A program made the translations under genes and the position numbers. Below the pieces are notes generated by a model. It saw only the letters and a program-made list of their open reading frames with translations, ran no database searches and was not told the DNA's origin. DNA of 64,000 nt from Chloroflexota bacterium (GTDB lineage Bacteria > Chloroflexota > Ktedonobacteria > Ktedonobacterales > Ktedonobacteraceae), in the NCBI GenBank assembly GCA_902812455.1, contig CADDZH010000003.1, positions 1 through 64,000 on the forward strand, in the 5' to 3' direction. Below, piece by piece: positions 16,920-24,986 of this stretch. Every line of letters starts with the position of its first letter. Positions within the stretch are counted from its first letter, which is position 1.

Positions 16920-17600
16920 TTAAATCGGTATATCCGGCGTCTCCGACTTTACCTCATCTTTCTGTCCGCTTATCATCTGGGAGCTGCTGGTATTCCTCTG
17001 TCCAGGTTCGACTGAGGTGGGCAGCAAGTCGCTATGTAATTCTAGCAGGCGATGCACGCGCATGTACTCCTGGTCAAGCAGCAGGCGGAAGACCTGCTCG
17101 CAGACTGCCAGCGACTCTGCCGCAGTCGCTCGCGGTGAGGCTGTCAGGCTCCCAAGCATATCATGCCTCTTTGCAGTGCGAAAGAGCACATGCACCTTCT
17201 CTAACACTTCAGCAAACTCGGCATGTACCTGGTCATTCCAGCTTTGTGTTTCGACTACCGCAGCAGCCTTCTCCAGAAAACGCGTGCAGACCTTGAGCAC
17301 TGTATTATATTCGTTTGTGCGAGCTTCCACGAGCGCCTGCAAGATGCGCTGCTCGTCAGCAGCATCGAGAGCCACTACACAAAAAATACTTGCTTCACCG
17401 CCCATCTCATGAACCTCATGGGCCAGTTGCCGGAATTGTTTCTCTACCTCTTCTGAAAAGGGGAGTAAATAGACGGAATTCTGAAGGGCGAATGCGCCGA
17501 GATTTTGTAATTTTCTCCAGACCCATACTCGTTTCTGTGAAGGCTCGCTAGGGACTTTATATGTCAACTGTAACCAGCGCATGCCGTCGCGCTCTAGCAT
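16920..17600 (-). CDS. ChrB N-terminal-domain-like protein
   Basis: The 226-residue protein begins WLQLTYKVPSEPSQKRVWVW, followed by RKLQNLGAFALQNSVYLLP. This is the pattern of the ChrB N-terminal domain found in chromate-response regulators and related proteins. The C-terminal ChrB (rhodanese-like) domain is absent. The remaining 150 residues are helical and charged. GAGGAG lies upstream of the ATG. The gene ends five bases before the GTG alternative start of the Nudix-like regulator, so the two form a unit. No chromate transporter (ChrA) is present in the window, so the resistance role is not supported here. Confidence 0.65.
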   Translation of the reverse strand: MLERDGMRWLQLTYKVPSEPSQKRVWVWRKLQNLGAFALQNSVYLLPFSEEVEKQFRQLAHEVHEMGGEASIFCVVALDAADEQRILQALVEARTNEYNTVLKVCTRFLEKAAAVVETQSWNDQVHAEFAEVLEKVHVLFRTAKRHDMLGSLTASPRATAAESLAVCEQVFRLLLDQEYMRVHRLLELHSDLLPTSVEPGQRNTSSSQMISGQKDEVKSETPDIPI

Positions 17601-17701
17601 GGATAACTGCTCCTCGAAGTTGATGTGTGTAACCTTTGTTACCGATTGTAGCTATCGTACTCCAACGTGCGAGTAAAGTCAAGCCGATTCGAGGTAGCTA
17701 C

Positions 17702-18547
17702 TCACTTTTCTGCTGGGACACGCCAGTAACGACGATGCGCAAGGTCGTCTCCAGGCTGGTTTGCAGAGCTAGCAACCAGACCGGCAAATTGCAGGTTTTT
17801 CAGCGCCTCCAGCAAAAGACTAAGGCGCAGTTGATTAGGATGCACCTGCCAATGTAGCATGATGCCTTGCAGTTCTTGCAAGGTCACTCCATTGGTATCT
17901 GGTAATGCGGCTAGCACCATATCGGCGAGTTGTTGCTTAGATTTGCGTTGTGCAATCTGTTCCTGTGTTTCTCTGGATGAGTGCCCATTTAAGCCGGCCA
18001 GAAATTGTACTTCGAAGCGGCATTCTGGGGCTCCACGTTTCATACAGGTTCGCTCAATGATTTGTGCTCTCTCTCCAAAACGTTCAGCCGCTCCTTCGAT
18101 TGCCCCGTACAGGACGGGGCACAGTTGCCGGTGACTGTCATAAATCAATATAAGCCCGTTCGGGTTGTTGAGAAGGGCCTCGAACCCAAAAACAGGGGGG
18201 GTTAATCCTTCTGGGGCCTTGCGCATTTGGGCGTGTGCCTTGCGCATCATGAGCAACAAATCACGCCCGCTATGAGCCTGAGCCAGTAAGTAAGCGCAAA
18301 GATGGCTCGTCAATCCATTGATCAGGAAATAGCGGCCGTACTCTCGTAAGAGGGCATCGGCTGGAAAATGCGCTAACTGGCTGGCTGCGCTTAAGCCGGC
18401 CAGCAATTGAGCATCGTCGTATACCCGGCTCGTGAGAGGGACAGTGGAGGCTGTTTCTCCTACTGCCTCCCGGTACAAATTAAGAAAATCGTTGCCAAAT
18501 CGCTCGGCTAAATACTTTTCCCATGTGACAAAAATGATACCTTGCAT
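17702..18547 (-). CDS. H-NOX (heme NO/O2-binding) protein with a C-terminal winged-helix-like domain
   Basis: Residues 1-185 form a heme-NO-binding domain: start MQGIIFVTWEKYLAERFG, the candidate proximal ligand H105 in MRKAHAQM, and the YxSxR heme-propionate motif as Y136-D-S138-H-R140. A C-terminal strand, RGAPECRFEV, closes the domain. Stand-alone H-NOX proteins are about 180 residues; this one has 281. The extra 95 residues have a helix-rich linker and then GVTLQELQGIMLHW, LRLSLLLEALKNLQFAGLV and RRYWRV. That reads as a winged helix-turn-helix with its wing. I infer an NO-responsive one-component regulator. It sits 11 bases downstream of a tandem flavoprotein gene in the same operon. A 4-vinyl-reductase-like domain was considered as an alternative. 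Confidence 0.75.
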   Translation of the reverse strand: MQGIIFVTWEKYLAERFGNDFLNLYREAVGETASTVPLTSRVYDDAQLLAGLSAASQLAHFPADALLREYGRYFLINGLTSHLCAYLLAQAHSGRDLLLMMRKAHAQMRKAPEGLTPPVFGFEALLNNPNGLILIYDSHRQLCPVLYGAIEGAAERFGERAQIIERTCMKRGAPECRFEVQFLAGLNGHSSRETQEQIAQRKSKQQLADMVLAALPDTNGVTLQELQGIMLHWQVHPNQLRLSLLLEALKNLQFAGLVASSANQPGDDLAHRRYWRVPAEK

Positions 18548-18558
18548 GTCTACCCCTT

Positions 18559-19734
18559 CTAATGTCTACTTTTCACGGCTCCGAAGCCGCTTGCTTCCTC
18601 TGGCATAGCTATACTATGATAGCCCTTAGTAAGGATACATCCCTGTGGTGTTTCGAGCTTGCTTTTCGACTCAGCATACTCATGCTCATAAGCAAGAAAA
18701 GCAGACCAGTTTCCGCTCTGTATCTGTACCCGTTGGACTGAAAGCGCCACTACCCGCTCAGCGCCTGGCAGATTGCGTATCACGTCCTCTGATAAATCTA
18801 CCAGTTCCAGGATGCGAGCGGAGCCAGAAATAGTGAGCGCAAGTTGAGATATAAAACTGGGAACGATGAGTGTTGCTCGTCCGGTTTCCAGAATATTTCC
18901 TATAGCCTTGAAAGCTCCGTTGCCGGCATAATCCGGCAGTAGTAGCGTCCCTCCACGGGAGGTAGTATCGGGAGGGAGCGTTACCAGGAAACCGGGTGCA
19001 CCACCTCTATGGTTGACGGCGCAATGCCCCTTTTGATCGACTGTACAGAGATAGCAAAGCGCTTGCTCGGCGATGAAAGCTCTCATCACGTCGGTTAATG
19101 ACGTTCTGTTAGTATTGCTGAGCAGTTCTTCTCTTTGCCAGGTCTGTTGTAAGGATGCTGCCCCAGGCGATGTAAGTCCAGCTACACGTGTCTTGATATA
19201 TTTGGGACAGTGAAAGAAGGCTTGCCGGACATGCAGCAGTACCCAGATAGACCTGGGCGGAGAAAAGTAGTGTCTAAATTGTAATGTATCTTTGAACAGT
19301 AGTTCTGCCATACCCTGCACACATAGCCGTTCACGTGTGGGATGGCAGATAAAAAAAAGGGCAAGATGAGTAGGGCTGCTTGCAATAAGTGGTCGCTGTA
19401 ACCTCTGTATAATCGGAGAAAACTCAAGATGTTTACTCAGCCGTAATAAGCAAGTATGTTCACCGGGCGTTTGCGCAAATCCTGGTTTTTCCAGGGCAAG
19501 TAAACCGCCAAGCTCTTGCTTGGCGTCCAGCCCGGCTATGACACAAAAAGCTCGCTGAGCAATAAACTCTTGAGCTTGTTCTGTAAGGTAGGGCTTTTTC
19601 TTTTGATCGAAAGCTTTACCGCTAGCGTGTGTTCCCCATCGTGTTCGCGCTTGCTGTTGGCCATGTGAAGGAGTAAGCTCTATATTCTCATAGCCCGCTT
19701 CCTGTTGTAGCAAATTCACACCCCTTTCGAGCAT
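18559..19734 (-). CDS. pyridoxamine-5'-phosphate-oxidase-family flavoprotein with two split-barrel domains
   Basis: The 391-residue protein contains two flavin-reductase-like split barrels. The first starts at LTEQAQEFIAQRAFCVIAGL with a Gly-rich strand after it, and ends near AFFHCPKYIKTRV. The second starts at LTDVMRAFIAEQALCYLCTV, with AVNHRGGAPGFLV and the FKAIGNILETGRATLIVPSF strand. Such proteins bind FMN and reduce or oxidise small molecules; the double form occurs as a partner of ferredoxin or globin-like systems. The start is uncertain: ATG 19734 is used, but a TTG seven codons later has AAAGGGG upstream. It heads the operon that continues into the H-NOX gene, so a role in NO or redox response is inferred. 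Confidence 0.75.
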   Translation of the reverse strand: MLERGVNLLQQEAGYENIELTPSHGQQQARTRWGTHASGKAFDQKKKPYLTEQAQEFIAQRAFCVIAGLDAKQELGGLLALEKPGFAQTPGEHTCLLRLSKHLEFSPIIQRLQRPLIASSPTHLALFFICHPTRERLCVQGMAELLFKDTLQFRHYFSPPRSIWVLLHVRQAFFHCPKYIKTRVAGLTSPGAASLQQTWQREELLSNTNRTSLTDVMRAFIAEQALCYLCTVDQKGHCAVNHRGGAPGFLVTLPPDTTSRGGTLLLPDYAGNGAFKAIGNILETGRATLIVPSFISQLALTISGSARILELVDLSEDVIRNLPGAERVVALSVQRVQIQSGNWSAFLAYEHEYAESKSKLETPQGCILTKGYHSIAMPEEASGFGAVKSRH

Positions 19735-19795
19735 GTTCTATTCAAAAATACCTTCTAGAACTTCCCCCAGTGGTAAGTACAGTGAAGCTTTTTTT

Positions 19796-19824
19796 ATCAT
19801 AGACTATGAATGAAGCAATATGAA
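19796..19824 (-). promoter_or_regulatory. probable promoter of the flavoprotein/H-NOX operon
   Basis: Read on the minus strand, TTCATA and TATGAT are separated by 17 bases. The flavoprotein start lies about 62 bases downstream. Match to consensus is four and five of six. Confidence 0.45.
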
Positions 19825-19900
19825 TAAATTGGTACTTTTAGGCCGCGTTATTTTACATAATATGCACTACAAGATTGTAGGCATAATAGACATAAAAATA

Positions 19901-19925
19901 GGCACTATGGATCATCCATAGTGCC
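19901..19925. repeat. perfect 12-bp palindrome
   Basis: GGCACTATGGAT-C-ATCCATAGTGCC is a perfect palindrome with one central base. It lies between the DinB-like gene and the H-NOX operon promoter, so it could end DinB-like transcription or act as an operator for the operon. Confidence 0.55.
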
Positions 19926-19931
19926 CTGATT

Positions 19932-19976
19932 CATGGTCTTTACCAACCAAGTTCGCTCATCATGGTAAAGACCATG
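19932..19976. repeat. 14-bp inverted repeat with 17-base spacer
   Basis: CATGGTCTTTACCA and TGGTAAAGACCATG are perfect complements. The hairpin starts nine bases after the stop of the DinB-like gene, where a factor-independent terminator or 3' stabilising structure is expected. No clear U-run follows. Confidence 0.55.
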
Positions 19977-19984
19977 TCAGGCCT

Positions 19985-20452
19985 CTACACCTTGCTGCTA
20001 CGCCAGGCGCGAATCTGCTCTCCATGCTCGTCGAAATGGTGCCAGGTAGAGCCTTGAACCCAGGCCCGTACATAGCCATCCCACTGCTCCGGTGCAAGTG
20101 TAGAAAGGAAGCCAAGAAGCCTCTGGTGAGCACGTTCAAAGTGATCAATGGCTTCCTGGAGCGAATATGCCTGGAGTTCAGCTTCCCACTTGTCGTTGTA
20201 GGCCAGGAAGTCATTATATTTTTTATACTCTTCCGTAACCGTCTTATCGCGCATGTACGCTTGCAGGACATCCAGGCAAACTTCCTCCCAGCGCCCGATA
20301 TGGGCCATGACATCCTTCACCGACCATTTGCCCACCGGGTGCTCGGCGATCAGATCGGCCTCACTCAGGCCGTAGATCGCGGTAGTAAGCGCTACCCGTG
20401 ACGAGATGATATGCTCCAGTATTTCGGCTGGTGGTCGTGTATCTCTTGGCAT
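19985..20452 (-). CDS. DinB/ClbS-type four-helix-bundle protein
   Basis: The 155-residue protein has four predicted helices. Its core pattern KWSVKDVMAHIGRWEEVCLD contains the histidine typical of the DinB/DfsB/ClbS superfamily, with further histidines (HFERAHQRLL, TWHHFDEHGEQI) placed to complete a metal site. The family includes thiol transferases and the colibactin-hydrolysing ClbS; the substrate here cannot be inferred. The length matches the ClbS/DfsB branch. It lies 27 bases downstream of the thiolase gene on the same strand and may be co-transcribed with it. Confidence 0.75.
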   Translation of the reverse strand: MPRDTRPPAEILEHIISSRVALTTAIYGLSEADLIAEHPVGKWSVKDVMAHIGRWEEVCLDVLQAYMRDKTVTEEYKKYNDFLAYNDKWEAELQAYSLQEAIDHFERAHQRLLGFLSTLAPEQWDGYVRAWVQGSTWHHFDEHGEQIRAWRSSKV

Positions 20453-20479
20453 GCTGTTGCTTCACCTCTTCCTTCCGGC

Positions 20480-21670
20480 TTAACTGACGTTTTCAAACAC
20501 GGCTGCGATGCCCTGCCCGCCGCCGATACAGAGCGAAGCCACCCCGTATTTCAAATGCCGGCGTCGCAGCTCATACATCAGGGTAATTGTCAGGCGTGCG
20601 CCGCTGGCCGCCAGTGGATGCCCAATGGAGATGGCGCCACCATTGACGTTGGTCTTGTCGCGATCCAGCCCCAGCTCCTTCTCGACTGCGAGATACTGCG
20701 GTGAGAAAGCCTCGTTGACCTCGATGCGATCCATGTCATCCAGCTTCAAATCTGCCCGCTTGAGTGCCTGGCGGATAGCCGGAGCCGGGCCAATACCCAT
20801 AATCTCTGGTGGGACGCCCACCACTCCCCACGAAACCAGGCGTGCCATAGGCTTGAAGCCATACTGCCGCACGGCATCACCGGTTGCCACGATCACGCAG
20901 GCGCCCGCATCGTTAATACCGCTCGCATTGCCCGGTGTAACGACGCCTCCCTTGCGGAAACGTGCAGGCAGTTTGGCCAGCGCTTCCAGAGAGGTATCGC
21001 GAATACCCTCATCCTGCGTGATTTCAACGGGATTGCCCTTACGATCCTTGACCGTCACAGGCACAATCTCTTCGGCGAGCCAGCCAGCCTGCTGAGCGCG
21101 GCGTGCCGTGACCTGGCTGCGCAGCGCGTATTCATCGACCTGCTCGCGCGAAATGTTATATTTCTCGGCCAGGTTCTCAGCGGTAATAGCCATGCCGCAG
21201 CCGACGTAGGTATCGATCAAGGCTTCCCACAGGCTATCCTCTAATTGGGGAGATTGCCCCAGTTTGTAGCCGAAGCGGGCGCCGCGCAGCACGTGGGGAG
21301 CCTGAGTCATATTTTCTCCGCCTCCGGCCAGCGCAATCTGCCCCTCGCCTAGAAGCAGCATTTGCGCTGCGCTCACAATCGCTTGCAACCCGGAGCCACA
21401 CAGGCGATTGACCGTTAGCGCCGGTGTTTCAATTGGTAATCCCACCTTCAGCGCCACGTGCCGCGCAAAATAGATGGCATCCTTGCTGGTCTGGATGACA
21501 TTACCCATGACCACTTGATCGATGAGCCTGGGGTCAACGCCGCTTCGCTCTATGGCTCCCTTCGCAGCGATAACGGCCAGGTCTATAGCGCTTACATCTG
21601 AGAGCGAGCCTTGTAGCACTCCTACCGGGGTTCTCGCTCCATCCAGAATATATATGTCTTGCTGCATCAA
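20480..21670 (-). CDS. acetyl-CoA C-acetyltransferase (thiolase)
   Basis: The enzyme condenses or cleaves acetoacetyl-CoA. The acyl-enzyme cysteine is C91 in NRLCGSGLQAIVS. The second signature NGGAISIGHPLAASGAR and the C-terminal CIGGGQGIAAVFE provide the catalytic His and Cys. At 396 residues it is a normal degradative/biosynthetic thiolase. The family cannot be split into PhaA, AtoB or FadA from sequence alone, but no partner FadB is nearby. It is divergent from the acetate transporter and acetyl-CoA synthetase genes, suggesting that the three handle acetate and acetyl-CoA flow. Confidence 0.92.
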   Translation of the reverse strand: MMQQDIYILDGARTPVGVLQGSLSDVSAIDLAVIAAKGAIERSGVDPRLIDQVVMGNVIQTSKDAIYFARHVALKVGLPIETPALTVNRLCGSGLQAIVSAAQMLLLGEGQIALAGGGENMTQAPHVLRGARFGYKLGQSPQLEDSLWEALIDTYVGCGMAITAENLAEKYNISREQVDEYALRSQVTARRAQQAGWLAEEIVPVTVKDRKGNPVEITQDEGIRDTSLEALAKLPARFRKGGVVTPGNASGINDAGACVIVATGDAVRQYGFKPMARLVSWGVVGVPPEIMGIGPAPAIRQALKRADLKLDDMDRIEVNEAFSPQYLAVEKELGLDRDKTNVNGGAISIGHPLAASGARLTITLMYELRRRHLKYGVASLCIGGGQGIAAVFENVS

Positions 21671-21774
21671 TAGTTACCTCCTGTTTTTGACAAGACAGCT
21701 CTCTTACCTCATAAGTCTAACACTTATGTTAATGCCATCGCAAGGAACATAGAGTTCTTCGGCCTTCAGCAAGC

Positions 21775-21802
21775 TTGCAAAGCCCATTGCATATGTTATA
21801 AT
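21775..21802 (+). promoter_or_regulatory. extended -10 promoter upstream of satP-like gene
   Basis: TTGCAA and TATAAT are 16 bases apart. TGT precedes the -10 box, giving an extended -10 element. The next plus-strand gene starts about 420 bases downstream. Confidence 0.5.
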
Positions 21803-21932
21803 CTCTATTAAGTGGGCTATCTATGCATGCTCATGCATGATGTCATGCCATCTCATCAGTGTGCTAGTCTTTGACATGGAAAGAAAGGAGGGATGCTACT
21901 GGGCCTCTCTTCTTGGGGTGATTTAGGAAGGT

Positions 21933-21974
21933 GGGCCGATCAATCGGCGATGGCCACGATAAATGGGGCCCTAC
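21933..21974. repeat. dispersed palindromic repeat, family B, copy 1
   Basis: The 42-base unit begins GGGCCGATCAATCGGCG and ends ACGATAAATGGGGCCCTAC. A copy at 30881-30922 matches at roughly 35 of 42 positions. The ends are inverted repeats (GGGCCGAT against GGCCCTAC in the consensus). Confidence 0.7.
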
Positions 21975-22143
21975 ACTTCACTCACAAGGATGGAGAGCCT
22001 ATCACCGTTTAACAAAACTTAGGATCGCATTATTTCCTTATCCATCGCCTTCGCAGGGCGATCTTGAAGTCGTCCACCCCTTTGTGGATGATGTATCCTA
22101 CCTATCCCAGCAGGCGAGGCTGCCTGCAACAAGCGAACGTGCA

Positions 22144-22160
22144 GAGTAACCTCGTTACTC
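22144..22160. repeat. 7-bp perfect hairpin in the satP leader
   Basis: GAGTAAC-CTC-GTTACTC is a perfect stem with a three-base loop, about 60 bases before the transporter start. It could be an operator or an mRNA structure. Confidence 0.35.
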
Positions 22161-22221
22161 CTGGTTTGTACTTCGTGGTACAGTGTTAATGCTAGTCTTT
22201 GTATGAAAGGTGGGATCCTTT

Positions 22222-22827
22222 ATGGCTCAAATTGCAACGGAACGTCCCGAACAACCTACAACCGTCGCCCCAGCAATAGCTAACCCTGCGCCTCTCGGTC
22301 TTAGCGGCTTCGCACTCACTACCTTCGTTCTTAGCATGTTGAACGCCGGGCTTTTCAAGTCTCCTGGCATTGTTATTGGCCTGGCGCTCTTCTATGGCGG
22401 CCTTGTCCAGCTCCTGGCAGGCATACAAGAGTTCAGGACAGGCAACACCTTTGGTGCTACTGCCTTCTGTTCGTATGGAGGGTTCTGGCTCTCCATCGGA
22501 GTTCTCTTTACACCTTCTTTCAATGCTACTACTTCTCCCGATTTCAGAATCGCGCTTGCCTGGTACCTGCTTGGATGGACCATCTTCACAGGCTGGATGT
22601 TCCTGGGGACTCTCAGAGCCAACCTGGCTCTTATGTCGGTGTTTTTGCTCTTGTTCGTGACCTACCTCTTGCTTGCCCTTGCGCAATTTCTCAATATCTC
22701 GATTCTGACCACTATTGGCGGATGGGTCGGCGTCGCTACCGCTGCGGCTGCATGGTATACGGCATTCGCCGGTGTCCTTGCTTCCACCAGGTCAGCATTC
22801 AAATTGCCGGTTTTCCCGATACCCTAG
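22222..22827 (+). CDS. satP: acetate/succinate transporter of the GPR1/FUN34/YaaH (SatP) family
   Basis: The 201-residue protein carries the family signature NPAPLGLSGFALTTF at the start of the first helix and six hydrophobic helices (for example GIVIGLALFYGGLVQLLAG, LALMSVFLLLFVTYLLLALA). The family forms hexameric channels that import acetate or succinate with protons. I use ATG 22222, since the four codons before it would place the start inside the ribosome-binding region (AAAGGTGGGA). The gene is followed 180 bases later by an acetyl-CoA synthetase-type gene on the same strand, which would activate the imported acetate. Confidence 0.9.
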   Translation: MAQIATERPEQPTTVAPAIANPAPLGLSGFALTTFVLSMLNAGLFKSPGIVIGLALFYGGLVQLLAGIQEFRTGNTFGATAFCSYGGFWLSIGVLFTPSFNATTSPDFRIALAWYLLGWTIFTGWMFLGTLRANLALMSVFLLLFVTYLLLALAQFLNISILTTIGGWVGVATAAAAWYTAFAGVLASTRSAFKLPVFPIP

Positions 22828-22853
22828 TATCACTTCAACCTGGGTTAAACCCG

Positions 22854-22905
22854 AAGGCCTCCGGCCCCAAACGTCTACAAGCAACGAGTGCGTGCCGGAG
22901 GCTTT
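22854..22905 (+). terminator. stem-loop after satP-like gene
   Basis: AAGGCCTCCGGC pairs with GCCGGAGGCTTT (11 of 12 bases) across a 28-base loop. It is placed 26 bases after the transporter stop. There is only a short T stretch after the stem, so termination is plausible but may be partial, letting some transcription continue into the synthetase gene. Confidence 0.45.
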
Positions 22906-23008
22906 CAGCTTGTATGACGCTTTCTCCCACAAAAGAAGCGCATGCTTTCACAGCAATTGACAGTGTTGTGCATGACATTTGAACACATCTAGAAAGGCAG
23001 GCTTGCTC

Positions 23009-24916
23009 ATGGACCTGATCAGTCCGGTTGTGTATCGTTGGATTGAAGAGGCCAGGGAGGATCCGGAGGCATTCTGGGGGAGAGCGGCAGAACAATTGCC
23101 ATGGTTCCGCAAATGGGATCGCGTCTTCGAGTGGACTCCTCCCACGTTTCGCTGGTTTATTGGAGGCCAGACGAACCTGGCATACAATGCGCTCGATTAT
23201 CATGTCAAGCGCGGCTGGGGTGGGCATACCGCGCTAGTTTACCTCAACGAACGCGGCGAGCAGCGACTGTTTACCTATGCGCAATTGCTGCACGAGGTAG
23301 AGCAATTGGCGGCAGCACTGCGCGGGATGGGTATTCAGAAGGGCGACCGCATCACGATTTACATGCCGACATTTCCCGAGGCCATTATGCTGATGCTTGC
23401 TGCCGTGCGCATTGGCGCGATTCACGTCGTCGTATTTGCGGGTTTTGGCGCCCAGGCGTTGAGCAGCCGGATACAGGCCAGCGGCTCGCGCCTTGTTTTT
23501 ACCGCCGATGTCACGTATCGCAAAGGCAAGAACACGCAACTCAAAGAGATCGTTGATGCAGCATTGGAGATAGATCGTGGGAGCGTCGAGCACGTGATCG
23601 TCCTGCACCGAACTACTGAGTCAGTCCCAATGCAGCCGGGGCGCGATATCACATGGCAGGAATTCCTTCGCGCCGCTGAAGGTCAATCGGGCGATTATGT
23701 GCCGATGGAGTCAAATGAACCGGCGTATATCCTGGCGACCTCAGGCACGACGGCCAGACCGAAGCTTGCCGTTCATACGCATGGCGGCTACCAGGTACAT
23801 ATCCATAGTATGGGACAGTGGGTGTTTGGATTGAAGCCAACCGATGTATGGTGGTCCACGTCGGATATTGGCTGGGTTGTCGGTCACAGCTACATTGTCT
23901 ACTCTCCATTGATTGTTGGCGCAACGACGCTTGCCTATGAAGGAGCGATGGATTATCCCGGTCCCGAAGTATTCTGGCAGGTAGTGGAAGAATTTGGCGT
24001 CACGGGCGTCTTCACGTCCCCGACTGCCGCTCGACTGTTGATGAAGTATGGTGATGAACCTGCCCGGAAATTTGATCATTCCTCTCTTGAACGAGTCTTC
24101 TGTGCGGGTGAGGTGCTCAACGCTCCAGCATGGGAATGGTTGCAGAAAACTATCTTGCGCGATCGCGTGCCAGTGATTGACCACATGTGGCAGACTGAAA
24201 CCGGCGGCCCCATTTTTGGCAATCCCTACGGACTTGGTATGCTCCCGATCAAACCCGGCTCGGCAACTATTGCGCTACCCGGCATCGAAGCAGAGGTGGT
24301 CTCGGTGCCGGATGGGAAGCCGCTGGGGCCGAACGAAAAGGGTGTCATGGTCCTCAAACGCCCCTTTCCCGGACTCATACCAGCCCTGTGGGGCGAGCCA
24401 GAGCGTTACGGTCGTGACTATTGGGGCATACTGCCGGGCGTGTATTACACGGGCGACTCGGCTGAGATCGACGAGGATGGGTATGTATGGTTCGCGGGTC
24501 GCGCCGACGAGATTCTCAATGTTGCAGGACACCGCATCGGCACGATAGAGGTCGAGACCGCCTTCTTGAAGCATCCCGCTGTGGCCGAAGCGGGCGTGAC
24601 TGGTCGCCCTGATGAGCTGCGTGGCGAAGTGATTGCCGCGTTTATCGTGCTCAAGCAGGGATACCATCCTTCAGAAGCATTGCGCAAAGAGTTGCTCGAT
24701 ACGGTGCGCAATGAATTAGGTCCTGTTGCGGTCATTGGCGAAATCAATTTTGTGGGCACGCTGCCGAAGACGCGCAGTGGCAAGATCATGCGCCGCGTGC
24801 TGCGAGCAGTCACGCTCGATCGTGATCCCGGCGATATCTCGACTATCGAGGATGAAGGTTCAGTCGAAGAGGCCCGGCAGGCCTGGCACCAGTTGAAAGC
24901 GGATATGGCAAGGTAG
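23009..24916 (+). CDS. acetyl-CoA synthetase-type acyl-CoA synthetase (AMP-forming)
   Basis: The enzyme adenylates a short-chain acid and transfers it to CoA. I start at ATG 23009; an upstream TTG is in frame, but GAAAGGCAGG supports the ATG. The 635-residue protein has the ANL order: the P-loop-like ATSGTTARPKLAVHTHGGY, the WWSTSDIGWVVGHSY motif of acetyl/propionyl-CoA synthetases, HMWQTETGGP, the YYTGDSAEIDEDGYVWFAGR hinge, and the C-terminal catalytic lysine in PKTRSGKIMRR. The P-loop Ala-Arg in place of the usual Gly-Lys is unusual. The upstream transporter gene points to acetate or propionate as the substrate. Confidence 0.88.
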   Translation: MDLISPVVYRWIEEAREDPEAFWGRAAEQLPWFRKWDRVFEWTPPTFRWFIGGQTNLAYNALDYHVKRGWGGHTALVYLNERGEQRLFTYAQLLHEVEQLAAALRGMGIQKGDRITIYMPTFPEAIMLMLAAVRIGAIHVVVFAGFGAQALSSRIQASGSRLVFTADVTYRKGKNTQLKEIVDAALEIDRGSVEHVIVLHRTTESVPMQPGRDITWQEFLRAAEGQSGDYVPMESNEPAYILATSGTTARPKLAVHTHGGYQVHIHSMGQWVFGLKPTDVWWSTSDIGWVVGHSYIVYSPLIVGATTLAYEGAMDYPGPEVFWQVVEEFGVTGVFTSPTAARLLMKYGDEPARKFDHSSLERVFCAGEVLNAPAWEWLQKTILRDRVPVIDHMWQTETGGPIFGNPYGLGMLPIKPGSATIALPGIEAEVVSVPDGKPLGPNEKGVMVLKRPFPGLIPALWGEPERYGRDYWGILPGVYYTGDSAEIDEDGYVWFAGRADEILNVAGHRIGTIEVETAFLKHPAVAEAGVTGRPDELRGEVIAAFIVLKQGYHPSEALRKELLDTVRNELGPVAVIGEINFVGTLPKTRSGKIMRRVLRAVTLDRDPGDISTIEDEGSVEEARQAWHQLKADMAR

Positions 24917-24933
24917 CAAGGGTGTATGACGAA

Positions 24934-24980
24934 GGGCAAGCGCAAGGCCCCCGCCGCCACATCCACCTTGCCCCTTGCCC
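24934..24980. repeat. long hairpin between convergent genes (terminator-like)
   Basis: GGGCAAGCGCAAGG pairs with CCTTGCCCCTTGCCC across an 18-base loop. It lies 18 bases after the synthetase stop and 6 bases before the stop of the minus-strand HEAT-like gene. A bidirectional terminator is likely. The GGCAAGG/CCTTGCC pattern has the look of another dispersed intergenic repeat. Confidence 0.5.
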
Positions 24981-24986
24981 CTACAA

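Larger units (their letters stand above)
21671..22221. other. 550-base divergent regulatory region between thiolase and transporter
   Basis: The region holds a plus-strand promoter (21775-21802), one copy of a palindromic repeat (21933-21974) and a perfect short hairpin (22144-22160). If the promoter is right, the transporter mRNA has a leader of over 400 bases. A 72-codon open frame inside it shows no family pattern and no ribosome-binding site, so I do not call it. Confidence 0.5.

Noticed and set aside
21931..22149. 72-codon frame in the transporter leader
   Set aside because: It begins within the family B repeat and has neither a ribosome-binding site nor a protein pattern.
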